From: Limnohabitans sp.
GTDB lineage: Bacteria > Pseudomonadota > Gammaproteobacteria > Burkholderiales > Burkholderiaceae_C
NCBI RefSeq assembly: GCF_030158565.1
Contig: NZ_JAOASQ010000022.1
Coordinates: 1-64,000, forward strand
Direction of reading: 5' to 3'
DNA: 64,000 bases
The stretch's first letter is position 1; every line of letters begins with the position of its first letter. The position numbers were made by a program, and so were the translations under genes. Below the pieces are notes generated by a model, which ran no database searches, was not told the origin of the DNA, and saw only the letters and a list, made by a program, of their open reading frames with translations. Shown piece by piece: positions 9,649-18,319 of this stretch.

Positions 9649-11148
9649 TCAGCCAAGACCGCCTTGGCAGAAATACTTGATGTGCTGGTAATCGTCGAGG
9701 CCGTGAACAGAGCCTTCTCGCCCGTAGCCAGACTCTTTGACGCCGCCAAACGGTGCGGCTTCTGCTGCGAGCGCACCTTCGTTGATGCCCACAATGCCGC
9801 ATTCAAGTGCTTCCATCACACGCCATATGCGAGCGGGATTTTGGCTGTAAAAGTAGGCGGCCAGTCCAAATGGGGTGCCGTTGGCTTGCGCGATCACTTG
9901 CGCTTCTGTGTCGAAGCGCGTGACGGGAACGACCGGGCCAAAGGTTTCCTCGCATGAGCAAGCCATGTCGGGCGTGGCTTCGGTGAGGACGGTGGGCGCG
10001 AAATAGGCCGCCAGGGGCGCATCGTCGCGCTCAATGCGGTGTCCGCCCGTGACCACCTGGGCGCCTTTGCTGACGGCGTCTTGAACATGGCGTTCGATTT
10101 TTTCGACCGCACGGGGATTGATCATGGGGCCAATTTGTGAGCTGGGATCTCGTGCAGGGCCTACCTTGAGTGCTGCAACGCGTGCGGCCAATTTCTTGAC
10201 AAAGGCATCATGCACTTGCGTTTGGACATACACGCGGTTGGGGCACACGCAGGTTTGGCCGCCGTTGCGGAATTTGGCGACCATCAGGCCTTCGACAGCG
10301 GCGTCAATGTCGGCATCTTCAAACACGATGAACGGGGCATTGCCACCGAGCTCCAGCGAGAGTTTTTTCAAGGTGGGGGCAGATGCTTTAGCCAGATGCT
10401 TGCCGACGGGCGTGCTGCCCGTGAAACTGATTTTGCGAACCCGTGTATCTGCGAGCCAGACGTCTACCACCTGCGCAGCGCGTTCGCGTGAGGTGGTCAC
10501 GATGTTGAGGACGCCTGGCGGCACACCGGCCTCTTGGGCTAGTTTGACCAGCGCCAGTGCTGTCAACGGTGTGTCTTCAGCAGGTTTGGCCACGACGGTG
10601 CAACCGGCAGCGAGCGCCGGGGCGATTTTTCGGGTAATCATGGCTGCAGGAAAGTTCCATGGTGTGATCACGGCGACAACGCCAACGGGTTCGCGAATGG
10701 CCATGAGCCGTTTGCTGCGATCCGGTGTGAGCATGATCTCGCCGTTGGCACGTGTGGCCTGCTCGGCAAACCATTGCACGTAGCTGGCGGCGTAGATGAC
10801 TTCACCGTGGCCTTCTGCCAGGGGTTTGCCTTGTTCGCGAGAGATCAGTTTGCCCAGGTCTTCCTTGTGGGCGAGGATGAGGTCGTTCCAACGCCTGATC
10901 ACGTTGGCGCGCTCTTTGGCGGGTGTGGCCTTCCAGTCAGAGAATGCGTGCTGGGCGGCATCGATGGCAGCCAAGGCATCGGCTGCGCCGCTGTCCGGCA
11001 CTTGGGCGATCAGGCTGGCATCGCTGGGGTCGGTGACGGCCAGTGTTGATGGATTTGTCTCAAGACTGGGTTGCCAGTTGCCGGCGATGAAGTTGTGCGA
11101 GACGATCAAGTCGGCGCGGGTGAGGTTCAGTGAAATGGGCGAATTCAT
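9649..11148 (-). CDS. NAD(P)-dependent aldehyde dehydrogenase, succinate-semialdehyde dehydrogenase type
   Basis: This 499-residue aldehyde dehydrogenase has the canonical active site: N165 in TPWNFP, E266 in LELGGN and the nucleophile C300 in GGQTC. By overall similarity it sits with GabD-like succinate/glutarate semialdehyde dehydrogenases, a group that also includes alpha-ketoglutarate semialdehyde and small hydroxyaldehyde dehydrogenases. In this operon it probably oxidises the aldehyde released by the HpaI aldolase, or a semialdehyde formed after the dehydratase. It sits 31 bases after the dehydratase stop and 87 bases before the aldolase start. GabD activity in GABA metabolism is the less likely alternative, because no aminotransferase is nearby. 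Confidence 0.9.
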   Translation of the reverse strand: MNSPISLNLTRADLIVSHNFIAGNWQPSLETNPSTLAVTDPSDASLIAQVPDSGAADALAAIDAAQHAFSDWKATPAKERANVIRRWNDLILAHKEDLGKLISREQGKPLAEGHGEVIYAASYVQWFAEQATRANGEIMLTPDRSKRLMAIREPVGVVAVITPWNFPAAMITRKIAPALAAGCTVVAKPAEDTPLTALALVKLAQEAGVPPGVLNIVTTSRERAAQVVDVWLADTRVRKISFTGSTPVGKHLAKASAPTLKKLSLELGGNAPFIVFEDADIDAAVEGLMVAKFRNGGQTCVCPNRVYVQTQVHDAFVKKLAARVAALKVGPARDPSSQIGPMINPRAVEKIERHVQDAVSKGAQVVTGGHRIERDDAPLAAYFAPTVLTEATPDMACSCEETFGPVVPVTRFDTEAQVIAQANGTPFGLAAYFYSQNPARIWRVMEALECGIVGINEGALAAEAAPFGGVKESGYGREGSVHGLDDYQHIKYFCQGGLG

Positions 11149-11179
11149 GAGGAGTTTGAAGTAAAACGGCAGGACGCAG

Positions 11180-12703
11180 TCAGCTCACAATGCCAAGGTG
11201 CCATGGCACAAACTCATGGTCACCCAAACCTAAAAGTTCGCTTTTGGTCAATTCACCTGATGCGTGTTTCAAGATGGCATCGAAAATGCGCTGCCCCATC
11301 TCGGGCAGGTTGACTTCTCCATCCAGGATGGCGCCGCAGTTGATGTCCATGTCCTGGCGAAGGCGCTCGAACATGGGGGTGTTGCTGGCCAGCTTGATCG
11401 TGGGGGCTGGCTTGGAGCCAAACATGGAGCCGCGACCGGTGGTGAAACAGATCAGGTTGGCACCGCTGGCAATTTGGCCGGTGGCGGCCACCGGGTCGTA
11501 GCCGGGCGAGTCCATGAAGACAAAACCTTTTTGCGTGATGGGTTCCGCATAGGCGTAGACGCCTTGAAGGGGCGTGGTTCCCCCTTTCATGGCAGAGCCC
11601 AGGGACTTTTCGAAAATGTTGGCCAAGCCCCCGGCCTGGTTGCCGGGGCCCACGACGCCGTTGAACTGGCCGTTGTGTCCTCGGGTGTACTCGGCCCACC
11701 AGGTGAGTTGGTCCAGCAGTTTTTGGCCGATTTCGGGCGATACGGCACGTCGGGTCAGCATGTATTCGACGCCGTGAATTTCGGGGGTTTCCGACAGGAT
11801 CGCGGTACCGCCGTGGCTGACCAGAATGTCCATGGCTGCGCCCAAGGCCGGATTGGCCGTGATGCCGGAAAAACCGTCAGAGCCGCCGCATTGCAAGCCG
11901 ATGCTGATGTGGCTGGCCGGGACGGTTTGACGTTGGTAGGCATTGGCGATGGGCAGCATTTCTTCCACGGCGCGGATGCCCGCATCGATGGTGGCTTGCG
12001 TACCGCCCACGTCCTGCATGACCATGGTGCGCATCAGGCGACCACTTTCAAGCCCTTGTGAATCGACGAGATCAGCCACCTGGTTGCGTTCACAACCCAG
12101 GCCGACGATGAGCACGCCGGCCATGTTGGGGTGGCGCGCGTAGCCTGCCAGTGTGCGTCGCAGCAAATCAAAGTGCGGGCTGGGCGAGGACATGCCACAG
12201 CCCGTGGTTTGGGGGAAAGCCGCGACACCGTCCACATTGGGGAAGTCTTTGAGTCGTTCGGGCGTGAAATACGCAGCGATCCGGCTGATGGCGGTGGCTG
12301 AGCAGTTGACTGAAGAGATCAGACCAATGAAATTGCGGGTGCCCACGCGACCGTCCTCGCGCACATAGCCCTGAAAGGTGGCGCGTTCGGCCTCTGGCAC
12401 ATAGGTCACGGGTCGCACGTCCAGACCAAAGCCCGGATCGCGATCGAAGTCGACAAATGCAAGATTGTGGGTGTGAACATAGTCACCCGTTTCAATGTCG
12501 CGTGCGGCCACACCAATCACGGCGTTGTATTTGCGCACGGGCTGGCCCTTGGCGATTGGACTGGCAGCGACTTTGTGTCCGGCGGGAATTTGTGCGCGCG
12601 CACGTGCAGACAGACCTGGTAGCTCCTGGCCAATGGCGACCTGTGACTTGGCGATGAGGACGTTGTCTGACGCATGCAGACGGATGAGCATGTTCGAATT
12701 CAC
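11180..12703 (-). CDS. UxaA/GarD family sugar-acid dehydratase
   Basis: This 507-residue protein has the full architecture of altronate/galactarate dehydratases: an N-terminal SAF domain (about residues 1-95) and the large UxaA catalytic domain. The TTGCGMSSPSPHF and VGLGCERNQ motifs carry family cysteines. It should dehydrate an aldonate or aldarate to a 2-keto-3-deoxy acid. The start is taken as the GTG at 12703, with AAGG six bases upstream inside the end of the receptor gene; an ATG at 12691 is an alternative. It follows the Bug receptor with a two-base gap, so uptake and first step are coupled. Which sugar acid is used is unknown. Confidence 0.87.
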   Translation of the reverse strand: MNSNMLIRLHASDNVLIAKSQVAIGQELPGLSARARAQIPAGHKVAASPIAKGQPVRKYNAVIGVAARDIETGDYVHTHNLAFVDFDRDPGFGLDVRPVTYVPEAERATFQGYVREDGRVGTRNFIGLISSVNCSATAISRIAAYFTPERLKDFPNVDGVAAFPQTTGCGMSSPSPHFDLLRRTLAGYARHPNMAGVLIVGLGCERNQVADLVDSQGLESGRLMRTMVMQDVGGTQATIDAGIRAVEEMLPIANAYQRQTVPASHISIGLQCGGSDGFSGITANPALGAAMDILVSHGGTAILSETPEIHGVEYMLTRRAVSPEIGQKLLDQLTWWAEYTRGHNGQFNGVVGPGNQAGGLANIFEKSLGSAMKGGTTPLQGVYAYAEPITQKGFVFMDSPGYDPVAATGQIASGANLICFTTGRGSMFGSKPAPTIKLASNTPMFERLRQDMDINCGAILDGEVNLPEMGQRIFDAILKHASGELTKSELLGLGDHEFVPWHLGIVS

Positions 12704-12705
12704 AA

Positions 12706-13701
12706 TCAGCCTTTTGCCAACAGTTCTTTGAGTTTGAGTCGCTCAATCAGCTTGGATTCGTGTTGAAACATCTGGGCCACGTATTTTTTGTAGTCCGGAC
12801 CGTCGAGGTACATCAAGGGTGCATCGATGCGCGATGCCACGGTCTTGAATTCGTCGCTGTTGACGGCAAAGCGGAATGCGTCGCGCAGCTTCTTTTCCAC
12901 ATCTGCTGGCAAGCCAGCGGGCGCGCCAATGCCGTTGGGGGCATCGACCACCACTTTGAAGCCCAACTCCTTGAGGGTCGGGGTGTTGTTGAACCGTGGT
13001 GTGCGCTGCTCGCCCCATGTGGCCAACAGGCGGAGTTTTCCCGCTTCAACATGGGGTGCCCAGGAGCTGGAGTCTGCCAGCATGTCGACTTGACCGCCGA
13101 GCGTGTCGTTGAGTGCTGCCGCGCCGCCTTTGTAGGCAATGGCGTTCAATTGGATGCCTGCAGCCATGGCGAACTCTTCCATGCCTACGTGGGTCGCGCC
13201 GCCCACGCCGGCATGCGCGTAGCTCACTTTGCCGGGGTTGGCTTTGGCATACGCCACCATGTCTTGCAGGGTTTTGAATTTCGACTCCGGCACGACCGCA
13301 ATGCCAAATGTCTGGCCTGAGGTTCGTGCGATGTAAGTGAAGTCTTTCAATGGATCGGCCTGCAGTGATCCAAGTTGTGAAAAGCGCGTGACGGAGATTG
13401 GAATTTGACCGATGGTGTAGCCGTCAGGTTTGGCGGCGGCGATGGCTTTGGCCCCAATCATGCCGGCTGCACCGGCCTTGTTCTCAACAGCGATGGGTTG
13501 TTTCAGGATGCGGGCTGCGACTTGACAGATGGCGCGCATGGATTGGTCGGCTGTTCCGCCTGCTGGCCAAGGGCAGATGAAGTTGATTGGACGAGACGGG
13601 AATTCCTCTGCAGCTTGGGCCCAAGTCGGCGCCAGCATGGCACCACCACTGGCAGCCGCACTGGCCAGGAATTGGCGTCGGGTCTGGTCAATTTTTTGCA
13701 T
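12706..13701 (-). CDS. Bug-family TTT periplasmic receptor
   Basis: This 331-residue tripartite tricarboxylate transporter receptor (TctC/Bug family) has an N-terminal RRQFLASAA stretch that looks like a twin-arginine signal, cleaved near AQA-AEEF (about residue 31). The mature part has the family start of the type FICPWPAGGTADQ. Bug proteins bind carboxylates in the periplasm and deliver them to TctAB permeases. No TctA/TctB gene lies nearby, so this is an orphan receptor. It is the first gene of the catabolic operon and diverges from the LysR gene at 13815, so its ligand is probably the acid-sugar substrate of the operon. Confidence 0.92.
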   Translation of the reverse strand: MQKIDQTRRQFLASAAASGGAMLAPTWAQAAEEFPSRPINFICPWPAGGTADQSMRAICQVAARILKQPIAVENKAGAAGMIGAKAIAAAKPDGYTIGQIPISVTRFSQLGSLQADPLKDFTYIARTSGQTFGIAVVPESKFKTLQDMVAYAKANPGKVSYAHAGVGGATHVGMEEFAMAAGIQLNAIAYKGGAAALNDTLGGQVDMLADSSSWAPHVEAGKLRLLATWGEQRTPRFNNTPTLKELGFKVVVDAPNGIGAPAGLPADVEKKLRDAFRFAVNSDEFKTVASRIDAPLMYLDGPDYKKYVAQMFQHESKLIERLKLKELLAKG

Positions 13702-13755
13702 GGATGTCTTCCTTGTTTGAAATGATGTGTGCGGCGATGTTGCGCTTTGATTTCA

Positions 13756-13803
13756 TAACCGTCCAATCAAAAATTGGAAACTTTTCATAAATTATTGGTT
13801 ATG
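13756..13803. promoter_or_regulatory. Candidate LysR operator region
   Basis: In the 113-base gap between the divergent Bug and LysR genes there is a perfect inverted repeat CCAAT-N5-ATTGG (13764-13778). It is nested inside a wider ATAACC (13756-13761) and GGTTAT (13798-13803) pair. Nested palindromes of this kind are typical regulatory and activation sites of LysR-type regulators. The region is also AT-rich, as expected for promoters. Confidence 0.5.
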
Positions 13804-13814
13804 TATGATGGGGC

Positions 13815-14747
13815 ATGGCACAAATCGACAGAGCACTGCGCTCCAACATCAAATTGCGACATCTCCAATTGGTGGTGGCCCTGGATGAGTTTCGCCACCT
13901 TGGCCGGACTGCGGAGTTTCTCTCCGTGAGCCAGCCCGCGGTATCCAAAATGTTGGGCGAGGTGGAGGAGATGCTGGATTTGCAGCTGTTTGACCGGTCC
14001 AGACGGGGGACCGAACCGACACAGGCAGGGCAGTCATTGGTGCGGTTCGCCCGCTCAGTGCTGGCCGGTTATGAGCGCACGCGAGATGAAATCAGTGCCA
14101 TAGACCGGGGTGTTGCCGGGCGTACCCGTGTTGGATGCATGGTGGTGGCCATGCCGACACTCTTGGCACCTGCGGTTGCGCAATTGAAAGCCGACGCGTC
14201 ATCAGCAACGGTGTTGATCGAAGAGGGGGATCTGACGCATTTGCTGCCCAAGTTGCGCTTGGGCGAGCTGGACTTGTTCATGGGAAGGCTGGAGCCTGGG
14301 TATGCCGCGCCAGATTTGTTGACGGAGGTTTTGTATCAAGAAACCATGACGGTGGTGCTGCGCCCGGGCCATCCTTTGGCGCGCAAAAAGTTGGTGACTT
14401 GGCAGGATCTGAGCTCACTTCGTTTTGTCGTACCGCCACCTTGGGCTTCATTGCGAGTCAAGCTGGAGCAACAGTTTTTCAAGTATGGGTTACAGCCGCC
14501 TCATGATGTTGTGGAGACCGCTTCATTCTTGGCGCAGATTACTTTTGTGCGTGAGCAAGGCGCAGCTGCATTGATGGCACATTCAGTGGCGCAACACTTT
14601 GAGTCTCAAGAATTGATCCAGTCTTTGAGACTTCAAGTGAACGTGGATTTGCCCCCTGTTGGATTGATAACTGCTAGAGGCAGACCATTGACCCCGATTA
14701 CTCAGCGGTTGGTTGACATCGTGCGTGATCTTGTTCAAAAGCGATGA
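13815..14747 (+). CDS. LysR-type transcriptional regulator (GbpR-like)
   Basis: This 310-residue regulator has an N-terminal winged helix-turn-helix (about residues 12-72; FLSVSQPAVSKMLGEVE recognition region) and a C-terminal LysR substrate-binding domain. It resembles the GbpR/CbbR-like group that controls sugar and sugar-acid genes. It is divergent from the Bug-dehydratase operon and is almost certainly its regulator, with a catabolic intermediate as inducer. Its 3' part and the following 130 bases are richer in A and T than the neighbouring operons, and an IS21 remnant follows, which hints at horizontal acquisition. Confidence 0.93.
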   Translation: MAQIDRALRSNIKLRHLQLVVALDEFRHLGRTAEFLSVSQPAVSKMLGEVEEMLDLQLFDRSRRGTEPTQAGQSLVRFARSVLAGYERTRDEISAIDRGVAGRTRVGCMVVAMPTLLAPAVAQLKADASSATVLIEEGDLTHLLPKLRLGELDLFMGRLEPGYAAPDLLTEVLYQETMTVVLRPGHPLARKKLVTWQDLSSLRFVVPPPWASLRVKLEQQFFKYGLQPPHDVVETASFLAQITFVREQGAAALMAHSVAQHFESQELIQSLRLQVNVDLPPVGLITARGRPLTPITQRLVDIVRDLVQKR

Positions 14748-14880
14748 GATTTTCATCAGTTACAGCAGCCTAGTCAGTGAGTTTTTGGAGTCCCGCTGGA
14801 TGCACTAAAAAAAGCACCATTGTCTGGACGACTGCTATGTGTATCAATTAAACCCTTTTATATAAATTATTTTTCACTCA
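14748..14880. other. AT-rich non-coding gap
   Basis: This stretch between the LysR stop and the insertion-sequence remnant shows no plausible gene. It holds A- and T-runs but no clear hairpin terminator that I can support. Confidence 0.5.
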
Positions 14881-14882
14881 TT

Positions 14883-15396
14883 GCTGATGGGTATTCCGGA
14901 GCAACGTGACCAGTGATTCCGGTCGAACGTGACTGCTGATTCCAGGATCGTGACCGGCCATTGAGGTCATTGTGACCGGTACGCCGGTCTACAACTCCGG
15001 AACGGTGTTGTGCATGTATTTCATATTTCGGCCGGGTTAGCGTCAATCCTTTTTTACAGGACCGCTATGCCCGCCCCAAGGATCAACATGCGCAAACTCA
15101 ATACGCCCTGCGTCTCAAATTCGAAGGCCAGCAGTCGCACCAGCAAATCGCCACCGCTTTGGGTATCTCCAAAGGCGTGGTCACCAAATACGTTAGCCTG
15201 GCCGTGGCCGCACGTCTGGATTGGCCCGCCATCGCCGCCATGGACGAAGCCAGCCTGGAGCGGCGTTTATTGCCCGCCTCCAGGCCCAGCGACATCTACA
15301 CCCCCGCCGACTTCGGCCGCATCCACCAAGAGTTGCGCCGCAAAGGCATAACGCTTGCCTTGCTGTGGGAGGAGTACTGCGCCGAAACAGCCGACC
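14883..15396 (+). mobile_element. Decayed left end of an IS21-family element
   Basis: The segment starts with repeated terminal motifs: GTGACCAGTGATTCC near 14906-14920, GTGACTGCTGATTCC near 14929-14943, then GTGACCGGCC and GTGACCGGTA copies up to about 14985. Multiple terminal repeats of this type are characteristic of IS21-family ends. They are followed by the start of an istA-like transposase. Neither the rest of istA, nor istB, nor the opposite end is present, so the element is a truncated remnant. Borders are approximate: homology fades near 15385-15400, just before the stop of the next LysR gene. Confidence 0.75.
15067..15396 (+). pseudogene. istA: IS21 family transposase IstA, N-terminal fragment, frameshifted
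   Basis: Translation begins MPAPRINMRKLN at 15067, which matches the start of many proteobacterial IS21 IstA proteins. The continuation ALRLKFEGQQSHQQIA...GISKGVVTKYVSLA lies in another frame, so one base is missing at about 15103-15105. The second frame runs through a helix-turn-helix region and PADFGRIHQELRRKGITLALLWEEY, then leaves IstA homology near 15385 and stops at 15500. Only about 110 of some 500 residues remain; the catalytic DDE domain is absent, so it is inactive. Confidence 0.8.
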
Positions 15397-15456
15397 TGTT
15401 CAGCGCCGATCACACAACTACGCCACATGCAGGCAGACACGAAGCAGCTCAGTTTT

Positions 15457-16332
15457 TTACGCTCCAGCTTCCTCACGCAACCACTCCACAAAGCTTTTGA
15501 CTTCCGGCCGTGAGGCGTGCCTGGCCGGGTAAACCATGAAATGCGCCCGCACGGGCATGCACATGTCTTCGGCAAAGACGGGTTGCAATTTGCCGCTGGC
15601 GATCAGCGACTGGCCAATGCTGGTGCTCTCTAGGGCCACGCCAAGTTTTTGCACGGCGGCGTCCAGGCTCATCATGGCGCGGTCAAAACGCAGGCCCATG
15701 CGTTCCGGGCGCAGATCACCCCCAAAACGGGCAAACCATTCGGGCCACTGCACCACACTCACGCTGGACTGGATCAGCGGCACGCGCAGCAGGTCTTGCG
15801 GGGCATGCAATGCATGGGTGCGGATGAATTCAGGGCTGGCCAGCGGCAGGATGTGTTCGGTGAACACCGGCTCCACTTCCAGGTTGGGCCAGTTGGGCAG
15901 GCCGTAGCGGATGTCGATGTCCATCTGGCCGAGCTGAAAGTCCGAGTGCACATGCGAGGCCGACAGCATGAGCGAGATGTTGGGGTGCCGCTCTGCAAAA
16001 CGGGCGATGCGCGGCATCAGCCACAGGCTGGCAAAACTGGGGCTGCTGTGCACATACAGCGTGTCTTGCACGCCGTGGCGCAGGTCTTCGGTCGCGGTGT
16101 TGATGGCGCCCAGAGCGCTGCCCACACGTTGCAGGTATTGCTGGCCTGCGGGGGTCAGTTCCACGCCTCTGGCTGAGCGCTCAAACAAGCGCACATTCAG
16201 CAAATTTTCAAGCTTGGCCACCTGGTGGCTCACGGCCGAGGGCGTCAGGTGCAGCTCTTCGGCCGCCAGCGAAAAACTTTTGCGGCGAGCGATGGTTTCA
16301 AAGGCCTGCAAAGCGGCGAGCGGTGGGATCAT
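15457..16332 (-). CDS. LysR-type regulator, GcvA-like
   Basis: This 291-residue regulator has an N-terminal helix-turn-helix (LAAEELHLTPSAVSHQV, near residues 21-37) and the GcvA-type layout beginning PPLAALQAFETIAR. The C-terminal domain is a complete LysR effector-binding fold. It is transcribed divergently from the SDR-TRAP-transketolase operon and is the obvious candidate regulator. A perfect palindrome lies between the two at 16355-16367. Its 3' end abuts the IS21 remnant: only about 60 bases separate its stop from the end of IstA homology. Confidence 0.92.
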   Translation of the reverse strand: MIPPLAALQAFETIARRKSFSLAAEELHLTPSAVSHQVAKLENLLNVRLFERSARGVELTPAGQQYLQRVGSALGAINTATEDLRHGVQDTLYVHSSPSFASLWLMPRIARFAERHPNISLMLSASHVHSDFQLGQMDIDIRYGLPNWPNLEVEPVFTEHILPLASPEFIRTHALHAPQDLLRVPLIQSSVSVVQWPEWFARFGGDLRPERMGLRFDRAMMSLDAAVQKLGVALESTSIGQSLIASGKLQPVFAEDMCMPVRAHFMVYPARHASRPEVKSFVEWLREEAGA

Positions 16333-16354
16333 GGTGGCTGAAGAAAATTGAATC

Positions 16355-16367
16355 GTTGCAGTGCAAC
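16355..16367. promoter_or_regulatory. Perfect palindrome, candidate LysR operator
   Basis: GTTGCA-G-TGCAAC is a perfect 6-1-6 inverted repeat located 22 bases upstream of the LysR start and about 110 bases upstream of the SDR start. Its place in the shared promoter region makes an autoregulatory and operon-control site plausible. Confidence 0.45.
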
Positions 16368-16474
16368 ATGAATAAATTTAAACGCCCTGTGAGTTTATAT
16401 CGTTTGTCTTCAAGTCAGCACTTGACCAAAATCGCGCCACTTACCTGAACGCAGACACACAAAAGGAGACCTGC

Positions 16475-17224
16475 ATGTTGCTCAAAGACAAAGTGGCCGT
16501 GATCACCGGTGGCGCTGGCCAAAATGGCCTGGGCTTTGCCACCGCCCGCATGATGGCTGAACAAGGCGCCCGCGTCGTGATCCTGGATTTGGCCGTGGCC
16601 GACCCGCAAGCCGCTGCAGCCCGACTGGGTGCGCAGCATCTGGGCTTGGTGGCCGATGTGACCGACAAGGCTTCGTGCGAAGCTGCTGCTGCTCAAATCA
16701 AGGCGGCCATGGGTCGTATCGACATTTTGGTCAACAACGCCGGCATCACCCAGCCTGTGAAATTTCTCGATATCACTGGCGCTGACTACGACCGCATTCT
16801 GGACGTTAGCCTGCGCGGCACGCTGTACGCATCGCAAGCCATGTTGCCCACGATGATTGCGCAAAACAGCGGCTCGATCATCTGCATCTCGTCGGTGTCG
16901 GCACAGCGTGGCGGCGGCATTCTGGGGGGGCCACATTACTCGGCCGCCAAAGCCGGTGTGCTGGGCCTGGCCCGAGCCATGGCGCGTGAATATGGCGGCA
17001 ACAACATCCGCGTCAACTGCGTGACGCCTGGCCTGATCGCCACCGACATCAACAAGGGCAAGATCCCCGACGACAAGCGCCAGGCCATTCTGGACGGCAT
17101 CCCGCTGGGTCACATTGGTGAGCCCAACGACGTGGCCGGTTGCGTGGTCTTTTTGGCCAGCGATTTGTCCAAGTACTGCACCGGTGTCACGCTGGACGTG
17201 AACGGCGGCATGCTGATCCACTGA
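16475..17224 (+). CDS. Short-chain dehydrogenase/reductase
   Basis: This 249-residue classical SDR has the NAD(P) glycine motif TGGAGQNGLG at residues 11-20, D37 after the second strand (favouring NAD over NADP), NNAG near 87-90 and the catalytic S140-Y155-K159 set. It oxidises or reduces a hydroxyl/carbonyl group, probably on a polyol, sugar or hydroxyacid. It is the first gene of an operon with a TRAP transporter and a split transketolase, preceded by the strong AAAGGAGA ribosome site. No sugar kinase is in the operon, so the pathway may start with oxidation of an unphosphorylated substrate. Confidence 0.92.
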   Translation: MLLKDKVAVITGGAGQNGLGFATARMMAEQGARVVILDLAVADPQAAAARLGAQHLGLVADVTDKASCEAAAAQIKAAMGRIDILVNNAGITQPVKFLDITGADYDRILDVSLRGTLYASQAMLPTMIAQNSGSIICISSVSAQRGGGILGGPHYSAAKAGVLGLARAMAREYGGNNIRVNCVTPGLIATDINKGKIPDDKRQAILDGIPLGHIGEPNDVAGCVVFLASDLSKYCTGVTLDVNGGMLIH

Positions 17225-17277
17225 TATTTTTCACCCCATGGGCTTCGGCCCAAGCCATTAAAACCAAGGAGACATTC

Positions 17278-18261
17278 ATGACACGATTCAACACATTGCG
17301 CCGCACCTTGCTGGCCACCGCCGTTCTGGCCGCCACATCTTTGGCGCACGCTCAGTCCGTCAAGCTCACGCTGGGCCACGGTGCTGCCCCGGGCAACCCC
17401 CGCCACGAAGCGGCGGTGAAGATGGCCGAAGTGGCCAAGGCCAAGTCGGGCGGCCGCATCGAGATCCAGGTGGCCCCATCTGCCCAGTTGGGTGACGATG
17501 CCGCCATGGTCACCGCCTTGCGCACCGGCGCTCTGGACATGAGCGCCAATTCGCAGGGCGCAGTGGCCAACGCCGTGCCCGAGTACGCGGCGTTTGGCAT
17601 GCCATTCCTGTTCAGCAGCCTGGATCAGGTTTGGAAGATGCTGGACGGCCCTTTGGGCAAAGAGCTGGCCGACAAGACCGCTGAAAAAGGCATGGTGGTG
17701 TTGGGCTATTGGGACAACGGCATTCGCCACATGAGTAACAGCAAGCGTGCGTTGGCCAAGCCTGAAGACCTCAAAGGTCTGAAGATGCGCACGCCACCTG
17801 ATGCGGTGACCGTGGACATCATGCAAGCGCTGGGTGCCGAGGCGCAGCAGATCAAGTTTGCCGAGTTGTATGTGGCCTTGCAGCAAGGCGTGGTCGATGG
17901 TCAGGAAAACCCCTTGATGAACATCCACGCCAGCAAGTTGTACGAAGTGAACAAGTTCATTTCGCTGACCGGTCACAAGTACGAGATGACGCCTTTGTTG
18001 ATGAGCAAGCGCAGCTGGGACCGCCTGAGCGATGCCGACAAGAAGGTGTTGCAGGAAGCCGCTGCCGAGGCCACACAACTGCAGCGTAAGTTGTCCAAGG
18101 AAAGCGATGAGAAATTGATCGCTGAACTCAAGGCCAAGGGCGCTCAGATCAACACCGTTGACAAGGCAGCATTTGCCAAGGGCACCAGCAATGTCGACGA
18201 CAAGTGGCTGGCTTCACCCATCGGCCCTTTCCTGAAAAAAGTGATCGCGGCTGCCCGCTGA
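17278..18261 (+). CDS. dctP: TRAP transporter periplasmic substrate-binding protein (DctP family)
   Basis: This 327-residue protein has a cleavable signal peptide (about residues 1-24, cleavage after AHA) and a DctP-type mature domain. The NPLMNIHASKLYEV stretch matches the ligand/closure region of this family, and the conserved arginine in the KMRTPPD segment normally binds the ligand carboxylate. The start ATG at 17278 follows AAGGAGA at the proper distance; in-frame codons further upstream lie inside the SDR gene. It delivers the substrate to DctQM encoded directly downstream. The presence of the carboxylate-binding arginine suggests an organic acid ligand. Confidence 0.93.
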   Translation: MTRFNTLRRTLLATAVLAATSLAHAQSVKLTLGHGAAPGNPRHEAAVKMAEVAKAKSGGRIEIQVAPSAQLGDDAAMVTALRTGALDMSANSQGAVANAVPEYAAFGMPFLFSSLDQVWKMLDGPLGKELADKTAEKGMVVLGYWDNGIRHMSNSKRALAKPEDLKGLKMRTPPDAVTVDIMQALGAEAQQIKFAELYVALQQGVVDGQENPLMNIHASKLYEVNKFISLTGHKYEMTPLLMSKRSWDRLSDADKKVLQEAAAEATQLQRKLSKESDEKLIAELKAKGAQINTVDKAAFAKGTSNVDDKWLASPIGPFLKKVIAAAR

Positions 18262-18319
18262 TCCATCGGCCTGTCGGCCCTGATGCCCGCACGCCCATGC
18301 GTGCGGGCTGGAGAACCTC

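Noticed and set aside
15159-15500. 113-codon frame as an intact gene
   Set aside because: It is the out-of-frame continuation of a truncated IS21 transposase start; the true start at 15067 is in another frame.
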